Shown here one piece after another: positions 24,665 through 33,732 of a DNA stretch of 64,000 nucleotides. The position numbers were made by a program, and so were the translations under genes. The notes beneath the pieces are model-generated. The model ran no database searches. It had not been told where the DNA came from and saw only the letters and a program-made list of their open reading frames with translations. Origin of the DNA: Pyrobaculum sp. WP30 (GTDB lineage Archaea > Thermoproteota > Thermoprotei > Thermoproteales > Thermoproteaceae); contig CP012158.1 in assembly GCA_001189275.1 (NCBI GenBank), forward strand, positions 1,913,704 to 1,977,703, given 5' to 3'. How positions within the stretch are numbered: the first letter of the stretch is position 1; each line of letters begins with the position of its first letter.

Positions 24665-25096
24665 TTAGTGGCACTGGGATTGAGTAAGGTAATAAATCGG
24701 CGTGGAGTCTTTTACGCCTTCTATCTTTATCTCAACGGTTCTATCCGTCACGTCGCAGTAGAACGAGAGTTTTAGCACGCGTCGCTTTCCATCATCTACG
24801 TATTCATAGGCGCCGCTGTGGCCGTTGATAACTATCGACGTGCCTGCGAGTCTTTTTCTGCCGGGCTTCGCCACCACTCTTAACGTATACGTATCTGGGC
24901 CGTCTTTTATAAAGTGCATAACTTCGCCGTCGCGTACCCACTTGACGCCGTTTATTTCACGGTGTCTAAACACGTCGGAGGCCATAGGCATGATGATTAT
25001 CCTCCAGGTGGGCGGCGCCTTGAGAACCACGAAGTTGTAAAGGCCTAAAAGCCTGTTGCCGACTGCTATGGCGTGCCAGCTGTAGTCAGTGGACAT
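24665..25096 (-). CDS. Hypothetical protein, last gene of the ArsA-pair operon
   Basis: 143 aa, mostly beta (VGNRLLGLYNFVVL .. TWRIIIMPMASDVF .. DTYTLRVVAKPG .. RKRLAGTSIVING .. RTVEIKIEGVKDSTPIYYLT), suggesting a beta-sandwich or barrel. No family recognised. ATG 25096 lies inside the end of the preceding small-protein gene (11-bp overlap), indicating translational coupling. A longer start at 25117 is possible. It is the fifth gene of a unit that starts at 27569. Confidence 0.55.
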   Translation of the reverse strand: MSTDYSWHAIAVGNRLLGLYNFVVLKAPPTWRIIIMPMASDVFRHREINGVKWVRDGEVMHFIKDGPDTYTLRVVAKPGRKRLAGTSIVINGHSGAYEYVDDGKRRVLKLSFYCDVTDRTVEIKIEGVKDSTPIYYLTQSQCH

Positions 25097-25346
25097 GATG
25101 TTCCCCAAGGAGATCAAATATGTCGTGTTCTTTAACTGCCTCTTTTCTGATCTCCGACAGCGACGGATAGACGTAGGGAAGGAGCCTTAATGAGTAGTAC
25201 GTGGAAAGCAACGGTAGTCCTAGGAAGTCCCCAAAGACGAGGAACTCCACCAGTAGCCGTGTCTGTCTATGGATTTTGCCTATTTCTCTGTATAGGTCTA
25301 GGAAGAGTAGGCCAAAGAGAAATTCTTTGAGAGGTTTAAGATTCAT
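25086..25346 (-). CDS. Small ArsA-associated protein B
   Basis: 86 aa, helical, with two hydrophobic helices around FLFGLLFLDLYREIG and LLVEFLVFGDFLGLPLL, followed by TYYSLRLLPYVYPSLSEIR. The segment GDxLGxPxL(x)2YYSLRLLPYVxP is shared with the 82-aa protein at 27321-27569, so the two are paralogues lying at opposite ends of the ATPase pair. The ATGA start overlaps the stop of ArsA-2. An adaptor or membrane-associated partner is inferred. Confidence 0.65.
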   Translation of the reverse strand: MNLKPLKEFLFGLLFLDLYREIGKIHRQTRLLVEFLVFGDFLGLPLLSTYYSLRLLPYVYPSLSEIRKEAVKEHDIFDLLGEHHVH

Positions 25347-26323
25347 GAAACGAGTAACGTCGCCAACGCCCTAAGCCTTTCAAGCCCTACTATGTCTTCG
25401 GGGAATTGTTTCACCACCGCTAGTATGTTTGGAGAGAAGGCTTTTCTTATTAGTTCTAGGTTTCTCTGTTGTTCTTCGTATTTGCTCTTTAAGAAACCTG
25501 TGGCGTCGCGCTCAGCCTCCTCGGGGGGTATCACCATGTTGACCACGACGCCTCCGTAAGGTATCTCGTATGCTCTGACCATTTCTATAAATCTTTGGAC
25601 TACGGAGATTGCGAGCACTGTGGGTATAGTCACAAATACGAATCTAGTGAGATTTGAATCTGTAAGTACAGATCTGACTTTTACATATCTATTGTAGAGA
25701 TCTTGCAACTCCATTAAGACGGGGTCTTTCTCAATTTCTTCTTTGATCTTCTCCTTACGGAACGACAACTGCTCTTTTAGGGTTAACGTCTCGATTCTCA
25801 TCTTAATGGTGCGCTGAAGCCATGCGCCGTATAGTTTAGAGAGCCCTATCAGCCTTATTGCGTTGGCCACGGCCGCCATGTCGAAGACTATGCGGTCGTA
25901 GTTCTCTCCCTCCTTTAGCACCACGTCCATCATCTTGTCAAAAGCGGCGGCTTCGTGAAAGGCCGGGTTTGTCGTGGCTATGTCGATCAACGGCTTGATG
26001 TCCACGGAGACTTCCGCCATCTTCAACATTTCCTTCAGCAAGTTGGTTATCCTCGTCTTATACTTCTCTACGATATCGTCATACTGAACCTCTAGGGCCC
26101 AGAGATTCTTCACGCCTGAAATCTGCTTCACCACGCCGCCGGAGAGGTCTTGGCCGAATACAGAGGTGAGGCTGTGTACAGGGTTGAAGCTTGCCAGAAG
26201 GGTCCGTTTGCCCACGTTCTCGGCGAAATGCAATGCGGTGGCGGCCGCGATAACGGTCTTGCCTACTCCGCCTTTCCCGCCGAAGAATATGTACTTTACG
26301 TTTTGAGATAACAACTGCTTCAT
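25343..26323 (-). CDS. Get3/ArsA-like ATPase 2 (switch-degenerate)
   Basis: 326 aa from ATG 26323, which overlaps the stop of ArsA-1 (ATGA). It has a complete deviant Walker A (GGKGGVGKTV, K22) but departs from the Get3/ArsA family in both switches. The switch I STDP signature reads SFNP (N47 where the hydrolytic Asp is expected). Switch II reads DMAAVANAIR (148-157), where ArsA-1 has DMPPFGHGIR. A long helical insert (RIETLTLKEQLSFRKEKIKEE) corresponds to the client-binding helical subdomain. Family members are dimers that couple ATP to membrane-protein targeting or metalloid export. This copy likely binds but hydrolyses ATP poorly. Confidence 0.85.
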   Translation of the reverse strand: MKQLLSQNVKYIFFGGKGGVGKTVIAAATALHFAENVGKRTLLASFNPVHSLTSVFGQDLSGGVVKQISGVKNLWALEVQYDDIVEKYKTRITNLLKEMLKMAEVSVDIKPLIDIATTNPAFHEAAAFDKMMDVVLKEGENYDRIVFDMAAVANAIRLIGLSKLYGAWLQRTIKMRIETLTLKEQLSFRKEKIKEEIEKDPVLMELQDLYNRYVKVRSVLTDSNLTRFVFVTIPTVLAISVVQRFIEMVRAYEIPYGGVVVNMVIPPEEAERDATGFLKSKYEEQQRNLELIRKAFSPNILAVVKQFPEDIVGLERLRALATLLVS

Positions 26324-27324
26324 AGGTACTCCTCGATCTTCTTGCTGGGAGACCACAGTTCTTCAGCCACAGGCTTGAGCGTCTGTATGCCCTTGGGCTC
26401 TCTATTGAGCATCGGCACCACCGATACTATATATTTGCCGAATTTCTCCACTATCTCGGCGATATACTTCTTCTGCTCTTCTACTCTCCGTCTTAGATAC
26501 GCCGGAGCATCTGCCCTCTTGGCGAGGTCGGGGGGATAAACCTGGTTGACTACTATGCCCGTCAACTTAAGCCCAAGCGAGTTAAACATCTCTAAGGCCC
26601 TCTCGGTGTCGAGTATAGTCATCCTCTCGGGGGTCATAACCATCATAAACGCGGTGGTCTTAGTGTTGAGCAGTATATCTCTAAACTTAAGGATGCGGCC
26701 TCTTATGTACTCAAGCTCGTTGAGTATTTCGTCCTCGTAGGTGAGCTTCTGCCGCTTCAGCGAAGCCGCCACCCGGCCGTATTCGTAGGCCTGCCGCCTA
26801 AGCTCGGTGATTTTCTCGACCCATTTGCTGATCACATCTGCTATCGCTATCATCCTGATGCCGTGGCCGAAGGGCGGCATGTCGAAGACGTAGTAGTCGT
26901 ACTTCCCCTCCGACACGACGTCGACCATGGCGTCGTAGACCGCGCTTTCGTACATGGCGGGCTCCGCCGCCGCGCTGTCTATATACTCCTCGATGTCTTT
27001 AGGCAGGGAATCCAGCTTATACATGTCTATAATCTTCTTCTTTATGGCGTTCACATACTCGTTGATCTTCTTGTCTGCATCTATCTCCATCACGTAGAGG
27101 TTCTCCGCCAGCTTCACCTCACCCTTGCCAAAGACGTTCTGCTCAAACACGTCGCTCAAAGAGGCTTGGGGGTCTGTGCTAAAGACTAGAGTTCTCCTGC
27201 CCATTGACGACAGCTTTATAGAGGTGGCTGCAGAGAGCGTCGTCTTGCCTAGGCCTCCTTTGCCGGCGTAGATAAACACCTTAAGCGATGGGTTTTCCTC
27301 CAGAAGGCCCTTAAGCCCCTTCAT
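26320..27324 (-). CDS. Get3/ArsA-like ATPase 1 (complete catalytic motifs)
   Basis: 334 aa. Deviant Walker A AGKGGLGKTT (K27), switch I STDPQASLSD (D51), switch II DMPPFGHGIR (148-157), and a helical subdomain around ITELRRQAYEYGRVAASLKRQ. No CxxC zinc motif of eukaryotic Get3 and no metalloid-binding Cys pattern are seen, so arsenite transport is not supported. A Get3-like targeting or chaperone role with its partner is an inference. ATGA overlaps link it to the 82-aa gene upstream and to ArsA-2 downstream. Confidence 0.88.
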   Translation of the reverse strand: MKGLKGLLEENPSLKVFIYAGKGGLGKTTLSAATSIKLSSMGRRTLVFSTDPQASLSDVFEQNVFGKGEVKLAENLYVMEIDADKKINEYVNAIKKKIIDMYKLDSLPKDIEEYIDSAAAEPAMYESAVYDAMVDVVSEGKYDYYVFDMPPFGHGIRMIAIADVISKWVEKITELRRQAYEYGRVAASLKRQKLTYEDEILNELEYIRGRILKFRDILLNTKTTAFMMVMTPERMTILDTERALEMFNSLGLKLTGIVVNQVYPPDLAKRADAPAYLRRRVEEQKKYIAEIVEKFGKYIVSVVPMLNREPKGIQTLKPVAEELWSPSKKIEEYL

Positions 27325-27569
27325 GTCACCAGGTCTGTGAAGTCTCTCTCCCTCAACATGTAACGCTTCCAGTTTTGGATATTTGGAAACACATACGGCA
27401 GAAGCCTCAAGGAGTAATACGGCGGAAGTATGGGAACGCCTAACATGTCGCCTACCGTAATTATCATAAACAAGTTGTCTATCTGGGCCTTAACCTTCAA
27501 TATAGCAGTAGATTGACCATGCACCGTTAGACCCTCTACTACCTCCCTTATTCTATCTAATATGCCCAT
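27321..27569 (-). CDS. Small ArsA-associated protein A
   Basis: 82 aa, first gene of the operon. The C-terminal half, GDMLGVPILPPYYSLRLLPYVFP, is a clear paralogue of the protein at 25086-25346. The N-terminal helix (MGILDRIREVVEGL) is amphipathic. The TATA box (caataaaaac, about 27587-27597) overlaps the end of cstA and sits 25 bp before ATG 27569, so the operon is independently transcribed. Overlap with ArsA-1 is by ATGA. Confidence 0.65.
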   Translation of the reverse strand: MGILDRIREVVEGLTVHGQSTAILKVKAQIDNLFMIITVGDMLGVPILPPYYSLRLLPYVFPNIQNWKRYMLRERDFTDLVT

Positions 27570-27592
27570 AGAAAAAAGGAGGTGGGGGGTTT

Positions 27593-29356
27593 TTATTGTT
27601 TTTGTCTATACTTAGCAAAGCCGGCGAATAGATAGTACGCCATTACTGCGCCAAGTACCAACAGCAACGCTCCGAAAGCCGCCGACAAGAAGTTAGATAT
27701 CTGCACCACGGCGCCGCCGTAGAGCTTCGCGGCAGATGCTTGGACCCCTATCGGTTTGTTCTGCAAGGCGTAGAGGAGGTAGACGTAGGTCTCCCAAGCC
27801 AACGCCGCCAGTGTAGTTATTGCCATGAAGCCGCCTGGTATTAAAGTGTACCAACTAGGCTTCTTCACGCTGGCGAGGAAAATCGCAATTAGCAAAAGCG
27901 CGAGGCCGGCCAACAGCTGGTTAGTGCCTCCGAAGAAGATCCAGAGGTTAGTCCAGCTACCTACGAACGCCAAGAAGCCGGCGACGATTAGTAGAATGAT
28001 CGGCGAGATATATTTATTCCCCAGGGGGCTGTCTTCAAACAACTCGGCCATTATGAGTCTAAATATCCGCACGAAGAGCATAGAGGTTATGAGCCCCATG
28101 ACAGTCACAAAGATGCCGTATAGGATATTCATGTATATAGCAGGTACCTGAAGCATTTTAGTGGTAAGTAGAGATGCGCCCTGCACATAAGCAGCTGCGC
28201 CTGCAGGCGGCTGGGAGAGCACCATTACTGCGGCAATAGAAGAGAGCGCCACGGCGCCTTCAGTAAACATAGCGCCTCCACCGACGGGGAGCGCATCTGT
28301 TTCGTACTCTAGTTGCTTAGAGGTGAGACCTGACGAAACTAAACTATGCCAACCTGAGATGGCGCCGCAGGCTATAGTAACGAAAAGGATCGGCCATATA
28401 GGACCTCCTTGCGGGTTGACCATGGGATCGACGTATAAGTTCTTCACTGCTTGTTGCTGGATGGTAAGCCCTGTGATTGGAGTTACCAAGGCCGCCAGAA
28501 GAACTAAGACAAGCGCTATGATGGAGGGGAGGTAGCCCACGTAGACCGTAGGTAGGAGGAATTTGGGCATGGGGGTGGTGGCTGCTATGTAGTACAGGAT
28601 TGAAAGAACTAGAAGCCAAAACGCCACGGTGAGGGTGCCGGGGTATGTGAGCTTGGGGTCGAAGCCGTATTGTGCAAAGAAGCCGGGGCCATCTAGGAAG
28701 TTTGTGGTGGGCCATTGCGTCGCTGGAATTAACGCCACCGTGAAGTAACCCACTAGCACTATAAGAAGCGCTATCAGCGTAGCCAATAGGGCGTCCATCC
28801 GCATTTTGAATATAAGCTGGCCGAATATTATGCCTCCAAAGAGGACGAAAAGAACTGCGGTGAAGGTGCCCGGCACTCTGTTCAACACGTCGATGATGAC
28901 CCATTCAAAGACGGCGGTGATTATGATAAGGTAGAAGATTAAGTACACCAAGAGTATCTTCCGGGCGCGGTCCCCCAGCAACTTATAGGTTATGGGGCCC
29001 ATGGACCGCCCCTCGTTCCTCACCGACATCATCATGGCTGAATAATCCTGCGCCCAGCCGATGAACATGTTGCCGAAGATCACCCACAGCAAAGCAGGTA
29101 TCCAGCCGAAGAACAAGACCCCCGTGAGCGGCCCCACTATTGGGCCCAACGCCGCCACCGATTTGAACTGGTAGCCGAAGAGGACGTATTTAGACACCGG
29201 GAAGTACTCAACACCGTCGAAGTACAGCCTCGACGGGGTGGGTCTGTTGGGGTCTGTTTCCCAAATCTTTTTGTCTATCCACCTCGCATAGAATCTATAT
29301 GTTAGAAAATATAACACCAGCCCTAACAATATATAGGGAGCTGGAGTATTTAGCAT
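27593..29356 (-). CDS. cstA: CstA-family carbon starvation/peptide or pyruvate transporter
   Basis: 587 aa, about 15 predicted membrane helices. CstA signatures include YFPVSKYVLFGYQFKSVAALGPIVGP (N-terminal third), FGNMFIGWAQDYSAMM with RNEGRSMGP, and SGLTSKQL (GWHSLVSSGLTSKQL) in the middle. Family members import peptides or pyruvate; here the substrate is unknown. ATG 29356 is chosen because tatatag (about 29378-29386) is 25 bp upstream; longer starts precede the transcript. It is followed 23 bp later by the ArsA-pair operon. Confidence 0.9.
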   Translation of the reverse strand: MLNTPAPYILLGLVLYFLTYRFYARWIDKKIWETDPNRPTPSRLYFDGVEYFPVSKYVLFGYQFKSVAALGPIVGPLTGVLFFGWIPALLWVIFGNMFIGWAQDYSAMMMSVRNEGRSMGPITYKLLGDRARKILLVYLIFYLIIITAVFEWVIIDVLNRVPGTFTAVLFVLFGGIIFGQLIFKMRMDALLATLIALLIVLVGYFTVALIPATQWPTTNFLDGPGFFAQYGFDPKLTYPGTLTVAFWLLVLSILYYIAATTPMPKFLLPTVYVGYLPSIIALVLVLLAALVTPITGLTIQQQAVKNLYVDPMVNPQGGPIWPILFVTIACGAISGWHSLVSSGLTSKQLEYETDALPVGGGAMFTEGAVALSSIAAVMVLSQPPAGAAAYVQGASLLTTKMLQVPAIYMNILYGIFVTVMGLITSMLFVRIFRLIMAELFEDSPLGNKYISPIILLIVAGFLAFVGSWTNLWIFFGGTNQLLAGLALLLIAIFLASVKKPSWYTLIPGGFMAITTLAALAWETYVYLLYALQNKPIGVQASAAKLYGGAVVQISNFLSAAFGALLLVLGAVMAYYLFAGFAKYRQKQ

Positions 29357-29422
29357 AGAGCCAACACGTCTCAACTATATAAGTGTTGGGTTTGCCAAAT
29401 GACGAGATCTTATCGGTATAAA

Positions 29423-29953
29423 TTAGCCATTTGACGAAAAAAGTTTCACAAATCCAAGCGCGGCGGAGAGAGCCTTTCCGCAGTCGGTACCCGGCATGAT
29501 TAACTGCACAGATCTTCCGGATACCGTAATTCTCCAGATCCCCCTCTCCGCGGCGTAACTCAGTATCTTCTCTAAGACGTCCTTAGGGGTCGAGCGGTTT
29601 ACCACGTAGTAGTCGCCTATTTTTCTGCCTGTACCAGACCTCGACGCGTCGGCTGCCCCGATATCTATTGGCAACATGAACCTAGTCGCCACGTAGGGGC
29701 GGCGGCTTGCCGCAAACGCGGCTAATAGGTTCACTGGGTTGTCCCATGGAAGTTTATTTATGAACATCTCTATTTTGTCGTTGTTGCATAGAAGCGAGAT
29801 GTAGAGCGAGTTAGGTCCTCCTATCCATCTCTCCACAGCACATCCACAGCCCTTTACCACAGACTTATTGAATCTATGCGCAACGACGTGGGAAACGGCG
29901 TACCAAGAGCCGATTATCAATATGAATATGATTAACGCGTCCAGTGGCGACAT
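29423..29953 (-). CDS. Single-pass membrane protein, hypothetical
   Basis: 176 aa from ATG 29953. An N-terminal transmembrane helix ([21 protein letters not shown]) is followed by a soluble domain with [10 protein letters not shown], a strand-rich middle (FMLPIDIG) and a C-terminal [24 protein letters not shown]. The frame is open farther upstream but would then run through rpoH; an AT box (agtattttac, about 29974-29984) supports 29953. No family recognised. Confidence 0.6.
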   Translation of the reverse strand: MSPLDALIIFILIIGSWYAVSHVVAHRFNKSVVKGCGCAVERWIGGPNSLYISLLCNNDKIEMFINKLPWDNPVNLLAAFAASRRPYVATRFMLPIDIGAADASRSGTGRKIGDYYVVNRSTPKDVLEKILSYAAERGIWRITVSGRSVQLIMPGTDCGKALSAALGFVKLFSSNG

Positions 29954-30050
29954 GCCTGAGACTATTCCAGAAAGTAAAATACTTTGTTCTCTAACCGCCT
30001 CAGGCCTAAGGCGACAAGCAATGTTTATATACTGTTCGGTGTGTTTAGGC

Positions 30051-30278
30051 GTGTCCCGGGTTTCTCTCGGCGTAAAGGAGGCTGTGGTTATTCCCAGAGA
30101 GGAGGCAAAGGAGTTGCTTAGGCGGCTTAGGCTTAGGCCTTGGCAGTTGCCTTGGATCAGGTCCAGCGACCCCCTGGCGCAAGCTGTAGGAGCTAAGCCT
30201 GGCGACGTCCTCAAGATTGTGAGGGAGTCGCCTACGGCGGGCGAGTTCGTCACCTACCGCCTCGTGGTGCCGGGGTAG
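30051..30278 (+). CDS. rpoH: RNA polymerase subunit H (Rpo5)
   Basis: 75 aa; the archaeal homologue of the RPB5 C-terminal domain. The hallmark [44 protein letters not shown] is complete. GTG 30051 follows a TATA box (gtttatatac, about 30022-30032). It is immediately upstream of rpoB, the conserved archaeal order H-B-A'-A''. Confidence 0.93.
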   Translation: MSRVSLGVKEAVVIPREEAKELLRRLRLRPWQLPWIRSSDPLAQAVGAKPGDVLKIVRESPTAGEFVTYRLVVPG

Positions 30279-30319
30279 CGGGGGACTAAACTTTTTATAT
30301 TATACTCTGTAGCGGGGCG

Positions 30320-33300
30320 ATGGTCGATCTTCTTCCACTACCGGTGCTCACCAGTGCGCAAGATGGGGGGTTCCCCTCCAGGGACGACAGGTGGGCTCTT
30401 GTGGAGAGGTTTATCAGGGATAAGGGCCTTGCGAACCACCAGATAAAATCTTTCAACGACTTCCTGGACAAGAAGTTGCCTAAGATCGTGGAGGAGTTTA
30501 AGGTGGTCGAGACGGAGATCAAGGGCCTTAAGATCGTGTTGGAGCGGCTGGAGGTTGGGTGGCCTAGGATTAAGGAGAGCGACGGCTCCGAGTCGTTGAT
30601 CTACCCGATGGAGGCTAGGTTGCGCAACGCCACCTACTCGGCCCCTATGTATCTCACAGCCACTCTTTATGTAGACGACGAGCCGTACGTCACTGAGACC
30701 TTCTACATAGGTGAGCTCCCCATCATGGTTAAGTCTAAGAGGTGCAACTTGACCAGGCTGAAGCCGGGCGAATACGTGAAGAAGTTTGAAGATGTGCAGG
30801 ACTTCGGCGGCTACTTCATAATCAACGGCAGCGAGCGCGTGATTATTTCGCAGGAGGATTTAGTGGCGGATAGGCCTATCTACGACAAGGGCGACAAGCC
30901 GTCGGTCAGATACCTCGCCAAGACAATCTCCACGGGCATAGGCTACAGAAGCACGCTTACTGTGGAGCTCGGCAGAGATGGCGTGTTGTACGCCACGCTT
31001 TCTGCGATGCCCGTGAAGATACCCTTCCCCATATATATGAAGGCTCTGGGCCTGGAGACCGACGAGGACGTGGTGAAGGCTGTGTCGGACGACCCCGAGA
31101 TCCAGAAGGAGCTCCTTCCCTCGCTCATTGCCGCAAACCAGATAGCTATAACGAGGGAGGACGCGCTGGATTTCATAGGCGGCAAGGTGGCTGTGGGTCA
31201 GCCCAAACCGATAAGAATAGACCGGGCTCTCCAGCTACTTGACAGGTACTTCCTGCCGCATCTAGGCACCGCCGTCCCCGACGAGAAGAGGCAACAGGAA
31301 ATCAGGCTCAAGAAGGCGTTGATGCTGGGCCAGATCGTGAAGGGCTTGGTGGAGCTTCACCTGGGTAGGAGGAAGCCCGACGACAAAGATCACGTGGCTA
31401 ACAAGAGGGTTAGGCTCGTCGGCGATTTGATGACCCAGCTGTTTCGGACGGTATTTAAGCAGTTCCTACAAGAGCTCAAGAGCCAGCTGGAGAAGTACTA
31501 CGCCCGCGGCAGGATCCCGCACATCCAGACCATAGTGAGGCCGGACATAATCACGGAGAGGGTTAGGCAGGCCTTGGCCACCGGCAACTGGGTCGGCGGC
31601 AAAACCGGCGTCTCGCAGATACTCGACCGCACCAACTACCTATCCACGCTGAGCTACTTGAGGCGTGCTGTGTCGTCGCTTTCGAGAACTCAGCCTCACT
31701 TCGAGGCCCGCGACCTGCACCCGACTCAGTGGGGCAGGCTCTGCGCTGTGGAGACGCCGGAGGGGCAGAACGTGGGTCTCGTCAAGAACTTAGCCCTCCT
31801 TGCGGAGGTCACCACCGGCGTAGACGAAGACGAGGTGGAGCAACTGCTCCTCAACCTCGGCGTGGTGCCCGTCCTCAAGGCCAGGGAGGAGGGCATAGGC
31901 GGCGCCGAGGTGTACCTCAACGGGAGGCTGATGGGGATACACCCCAGCCCCGAGGAGCTGGCGAACACCGTCAGAGGCTTGAGGAGGCAAGGCAAGATCA
32001 GCGATGAGATAAACATCGCGTTGCTAAATGGATCCATCTACGTGAATTGCGACGGGGGCCGCATCAGGAGACCCCTCTTGGTGGTGGAGGATGGGAAGCT
32101 CAAGTTGACAAAAGACGTGGTGGATAAGGTCAGGCGGGGCGAGTTGACCTGGGACGACTTGGTTAAGATGGGGGTGGTCGAGTATCTAGACGCGGACGAG
32201 GAGGAGAACGCCTACATCGCGGTGGACCCCAGCGGCGACTTGAGCAAGTATACGCACGTGGAGATAATCCCCTCCTCGATACTTGGAGCCATCGGCTCCA
32301 TCATCCCCTATCTAGAGCACAACCAGTCTCCCCGCAACCAGTACGAGGCGGCCATGGCGAAGCAGTCTCTAGGCCTGCCGCAGTCCAACTTCCTCTACAA
32401 GCTGGACTCCCGCGGCCATATGTTGTACTACCCCGAAAGGCCCATAGTGACTACGCGGGGGCTGGAACTGGTTGGCTACTCCAAGAGGCCGGCTGGCCAA
32501 AACGCCGTTGTGGCCCTCCTGACGTATACGGGCTACAACATAGAAGACGCCGTGATTCTGAACAAGGCGTCTGTGGAGCGCGGCATGCTTAGGTCTGTGT
32601 TTTATCGTACCTACGAGACCGAGGAGCAGAAGTACCCAGGGGGGGAGGAGGATAGGATTGAGATACCCGACAGCTCCGTGAAGGGGTACAGGGGGCCTGA
32701 GGCATACAGCCACCTTGACGAAGACGGCATCGCGCCGCCTGAGGCGTATGTGAGCAGTAGTGAAGTTATAATCGGCAAGACCTCGCCGCCGAGGTTCTAC
32801 ACCACGCTGGAGGCCGAGCGCATCTTGAAGGAGAGGAGAGACGCCTCCATAGCCGTGAGACGCGGCGAGAAGGGCATAGTAGATAGGGTGATCATCACGG
32901 AGTCGCCGGAAGGCAACAAGCTGGTCAAGGTGAGGCTGAGGGAGCTGAGGATCCCGGAGCTCGGCGATAAGTTCGCTTCGCGCCACGGCCAGAAGGGCGT
33001 CGTGGGCATGTTGCTTAGACATGAGGACATGCCGTTTACCGAGGAGGGCATCGTGCCGGACATAATCGTGAACCCGCACGCCCTGCCGTCCCGCATGACG
33101 GTGGCGCAACTGCTGGAGAGCATGGCTGGAAAAGTGGGAGCCTCCACGGGTCAGCTGGTAGACGCCACGCCATTTGAGGGGGTCAAGGAGGAGGATCTCC
33201 GAAAGCTCCTCCTCAAGCTGGGATATAAGTGGGATGGGAAGGAGGTGATGTACAGCGGCATAACCGGCGAGAGGCTTGTGGCGGATATATTCATAGGGGT

Positions 33301-33703
33301 TGTGTACTACCAGAAGCTCCACCACATGGTGGCCGATAAAATACATGCGAGGGCTAGAGGCCCTGTCCAGATACTCACCAGGCAACCCACTGAGGGCAGA
33401 TCACGCGAGGGAGGCCTTAGGCTCGGCGAGATGGAGAGAGACGTCTTGATAGCACACGGCGCCTCGGCGTTGCTCTATGAGAGGATGGTCGAGTCAAGCG
33501 ATAAATACGTGATGTATGTCTGCGAGCTCTGCGGCCTCCCCGCGTATCTAGACGCCAAGAGCAACAAACCGAGATGCCCCATCCACGGCGACACGGGACA
33601 GTTCGCCAAGGTGACCGTGCCCTACGCCTTCAAGCTGTTGCTTCAGGAGCTCATAGCGCTGGGGATTTACCCTAGGCTTGAGCTGGCCGAGGTTCTGGAC
33701 TAA
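30320..33703 (+). CDS. rpoB: DNA-directed RNA polymerase subunit B (Rpo2)
   Basis: 1127 aa, one undivided polypeptide (not split into B' and B'' as in methanogens). Recognisable: the N-terminal protrusion/lobe, QPHFEARDLHPTQWGRLCAVETPEG (fork region), NQSPRNQYEAAMAKQSLG, GDKFASRHGQKGVVG (active-site hybrid-binding) and a C-terminal zinc site CELCG..CPIH with TVPYAFKLLLQEL. ATG 30320 lies about 20-30 bp after ctttttatatta. It forms half of the catalytic cleft. Confidence 0.97.
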   Translation: MVDLLPLPVLTSAQDGGFPSRDDRWALVERFIRDKGLANHQIKSFNDFLDKKLPKIVEEFKVVETEIKGLKIVLERLEVGWPRIKESDGSESLIYPMEARLRNATYSAPMYLTATLYVDDEPYVTETFYIGELPIMVKSKRCNLTRLKPGEYVKKFEDVQDFGGYFIINGSERVIISQEDLVADRPIYDKGDKPSVRYLAKTISTGIGYRSTLTVELGRDGVLYATLSAMPVKIPFPIYMKALGLETDEDVVKAVSDDPEIQKELLPSLIAANQIAITREDALDFIGGKVAVGQPKPIRIDRALQLLDRYFLPHLGTAVPDEKRQQEIRLKKALMLGQIVKGLVELHLGRRKPDDKDHVANKRVRLVGDLMTQLFRTVFKQFLQELKSQLEKYYARGRIPHIQTIVRPDIITERVRQALATGNWVGGKTGVSQILDRTNYLSTLSYLRRAVSSLSRTQPHFEARDLHPTQWGRLCAVETPEGQNVGLVKNLALLAEVTTGVDEDEVEQLLLNLGVVPVLKAREEGIGGAEVYLNGRLMGIHPSPEELANTVRGLRRQGKISDEINIALLNGSIYVNCDGGRIRRPLLVVEDGKLKLTKDVVDKVRRGELTWDDLVKMGVVEYLDADEEENAYIAVDPSGDLSKYTHVEIIPSSILGAIGSIIPYLEHNQSPRNQYEAAMAKQSLGLPQSNFLYKLDSRGHMLYYPERPIVTTRGLELVGYSKRPAGQNAVVALLTYTGYNIEDAVILNKASVERGMLRSVFYRTYETEEQKYPGGEEDRIEIPDSSVKGYRGPEAYSHLDEDGIAPPEAYVSSSEVIIGKTSPPRFYTTLEAERILKERRDASIAVRRGEKGIVDRVIITESPEGNKLVKVRLRELRIPELGDKFASRHGQKGVVGMLLRHEDMPFTEEGIVPDIIVNPHALPSRMTVAQLLESMAGKVGASTGQLVDATPFEGVKEEDLRKLLLKLGYKWDGKEVMYSGITGERLVADIFIGVVYYQKLHHMVADKIHARARGPVQILTRQPTEGRSREGGLRLGEMERDVLIAHGASALLYERMVESSDKYVMYVCELCGLPAYLDAKSNKPRCPIHGDTGQFAKVTVPYAFKLLLQELIALGIYPRLELAEVLD

Positions 33704-33732
33704 ACTTTATATATTGATTTGTATCTAACGCC

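Noticed and set aside
26320-27324. Arsenite-pump ATPase (arsenic resistance) annotation
   Set aside because: No arsB/acr3, arsR or metallochaperone gene is nearby and neither ATPase shows the cysteine pattern of metalloid-binding ArsA. A Get3-like role is more consistent.
29954-30253. Upstream extension of the minus-strand membrane protein to 30253
   Set aside because: It would be antisense to the whole of rpoH. ATG 29953 has a correctly spaced TATA and opens directly into the membrane helix.
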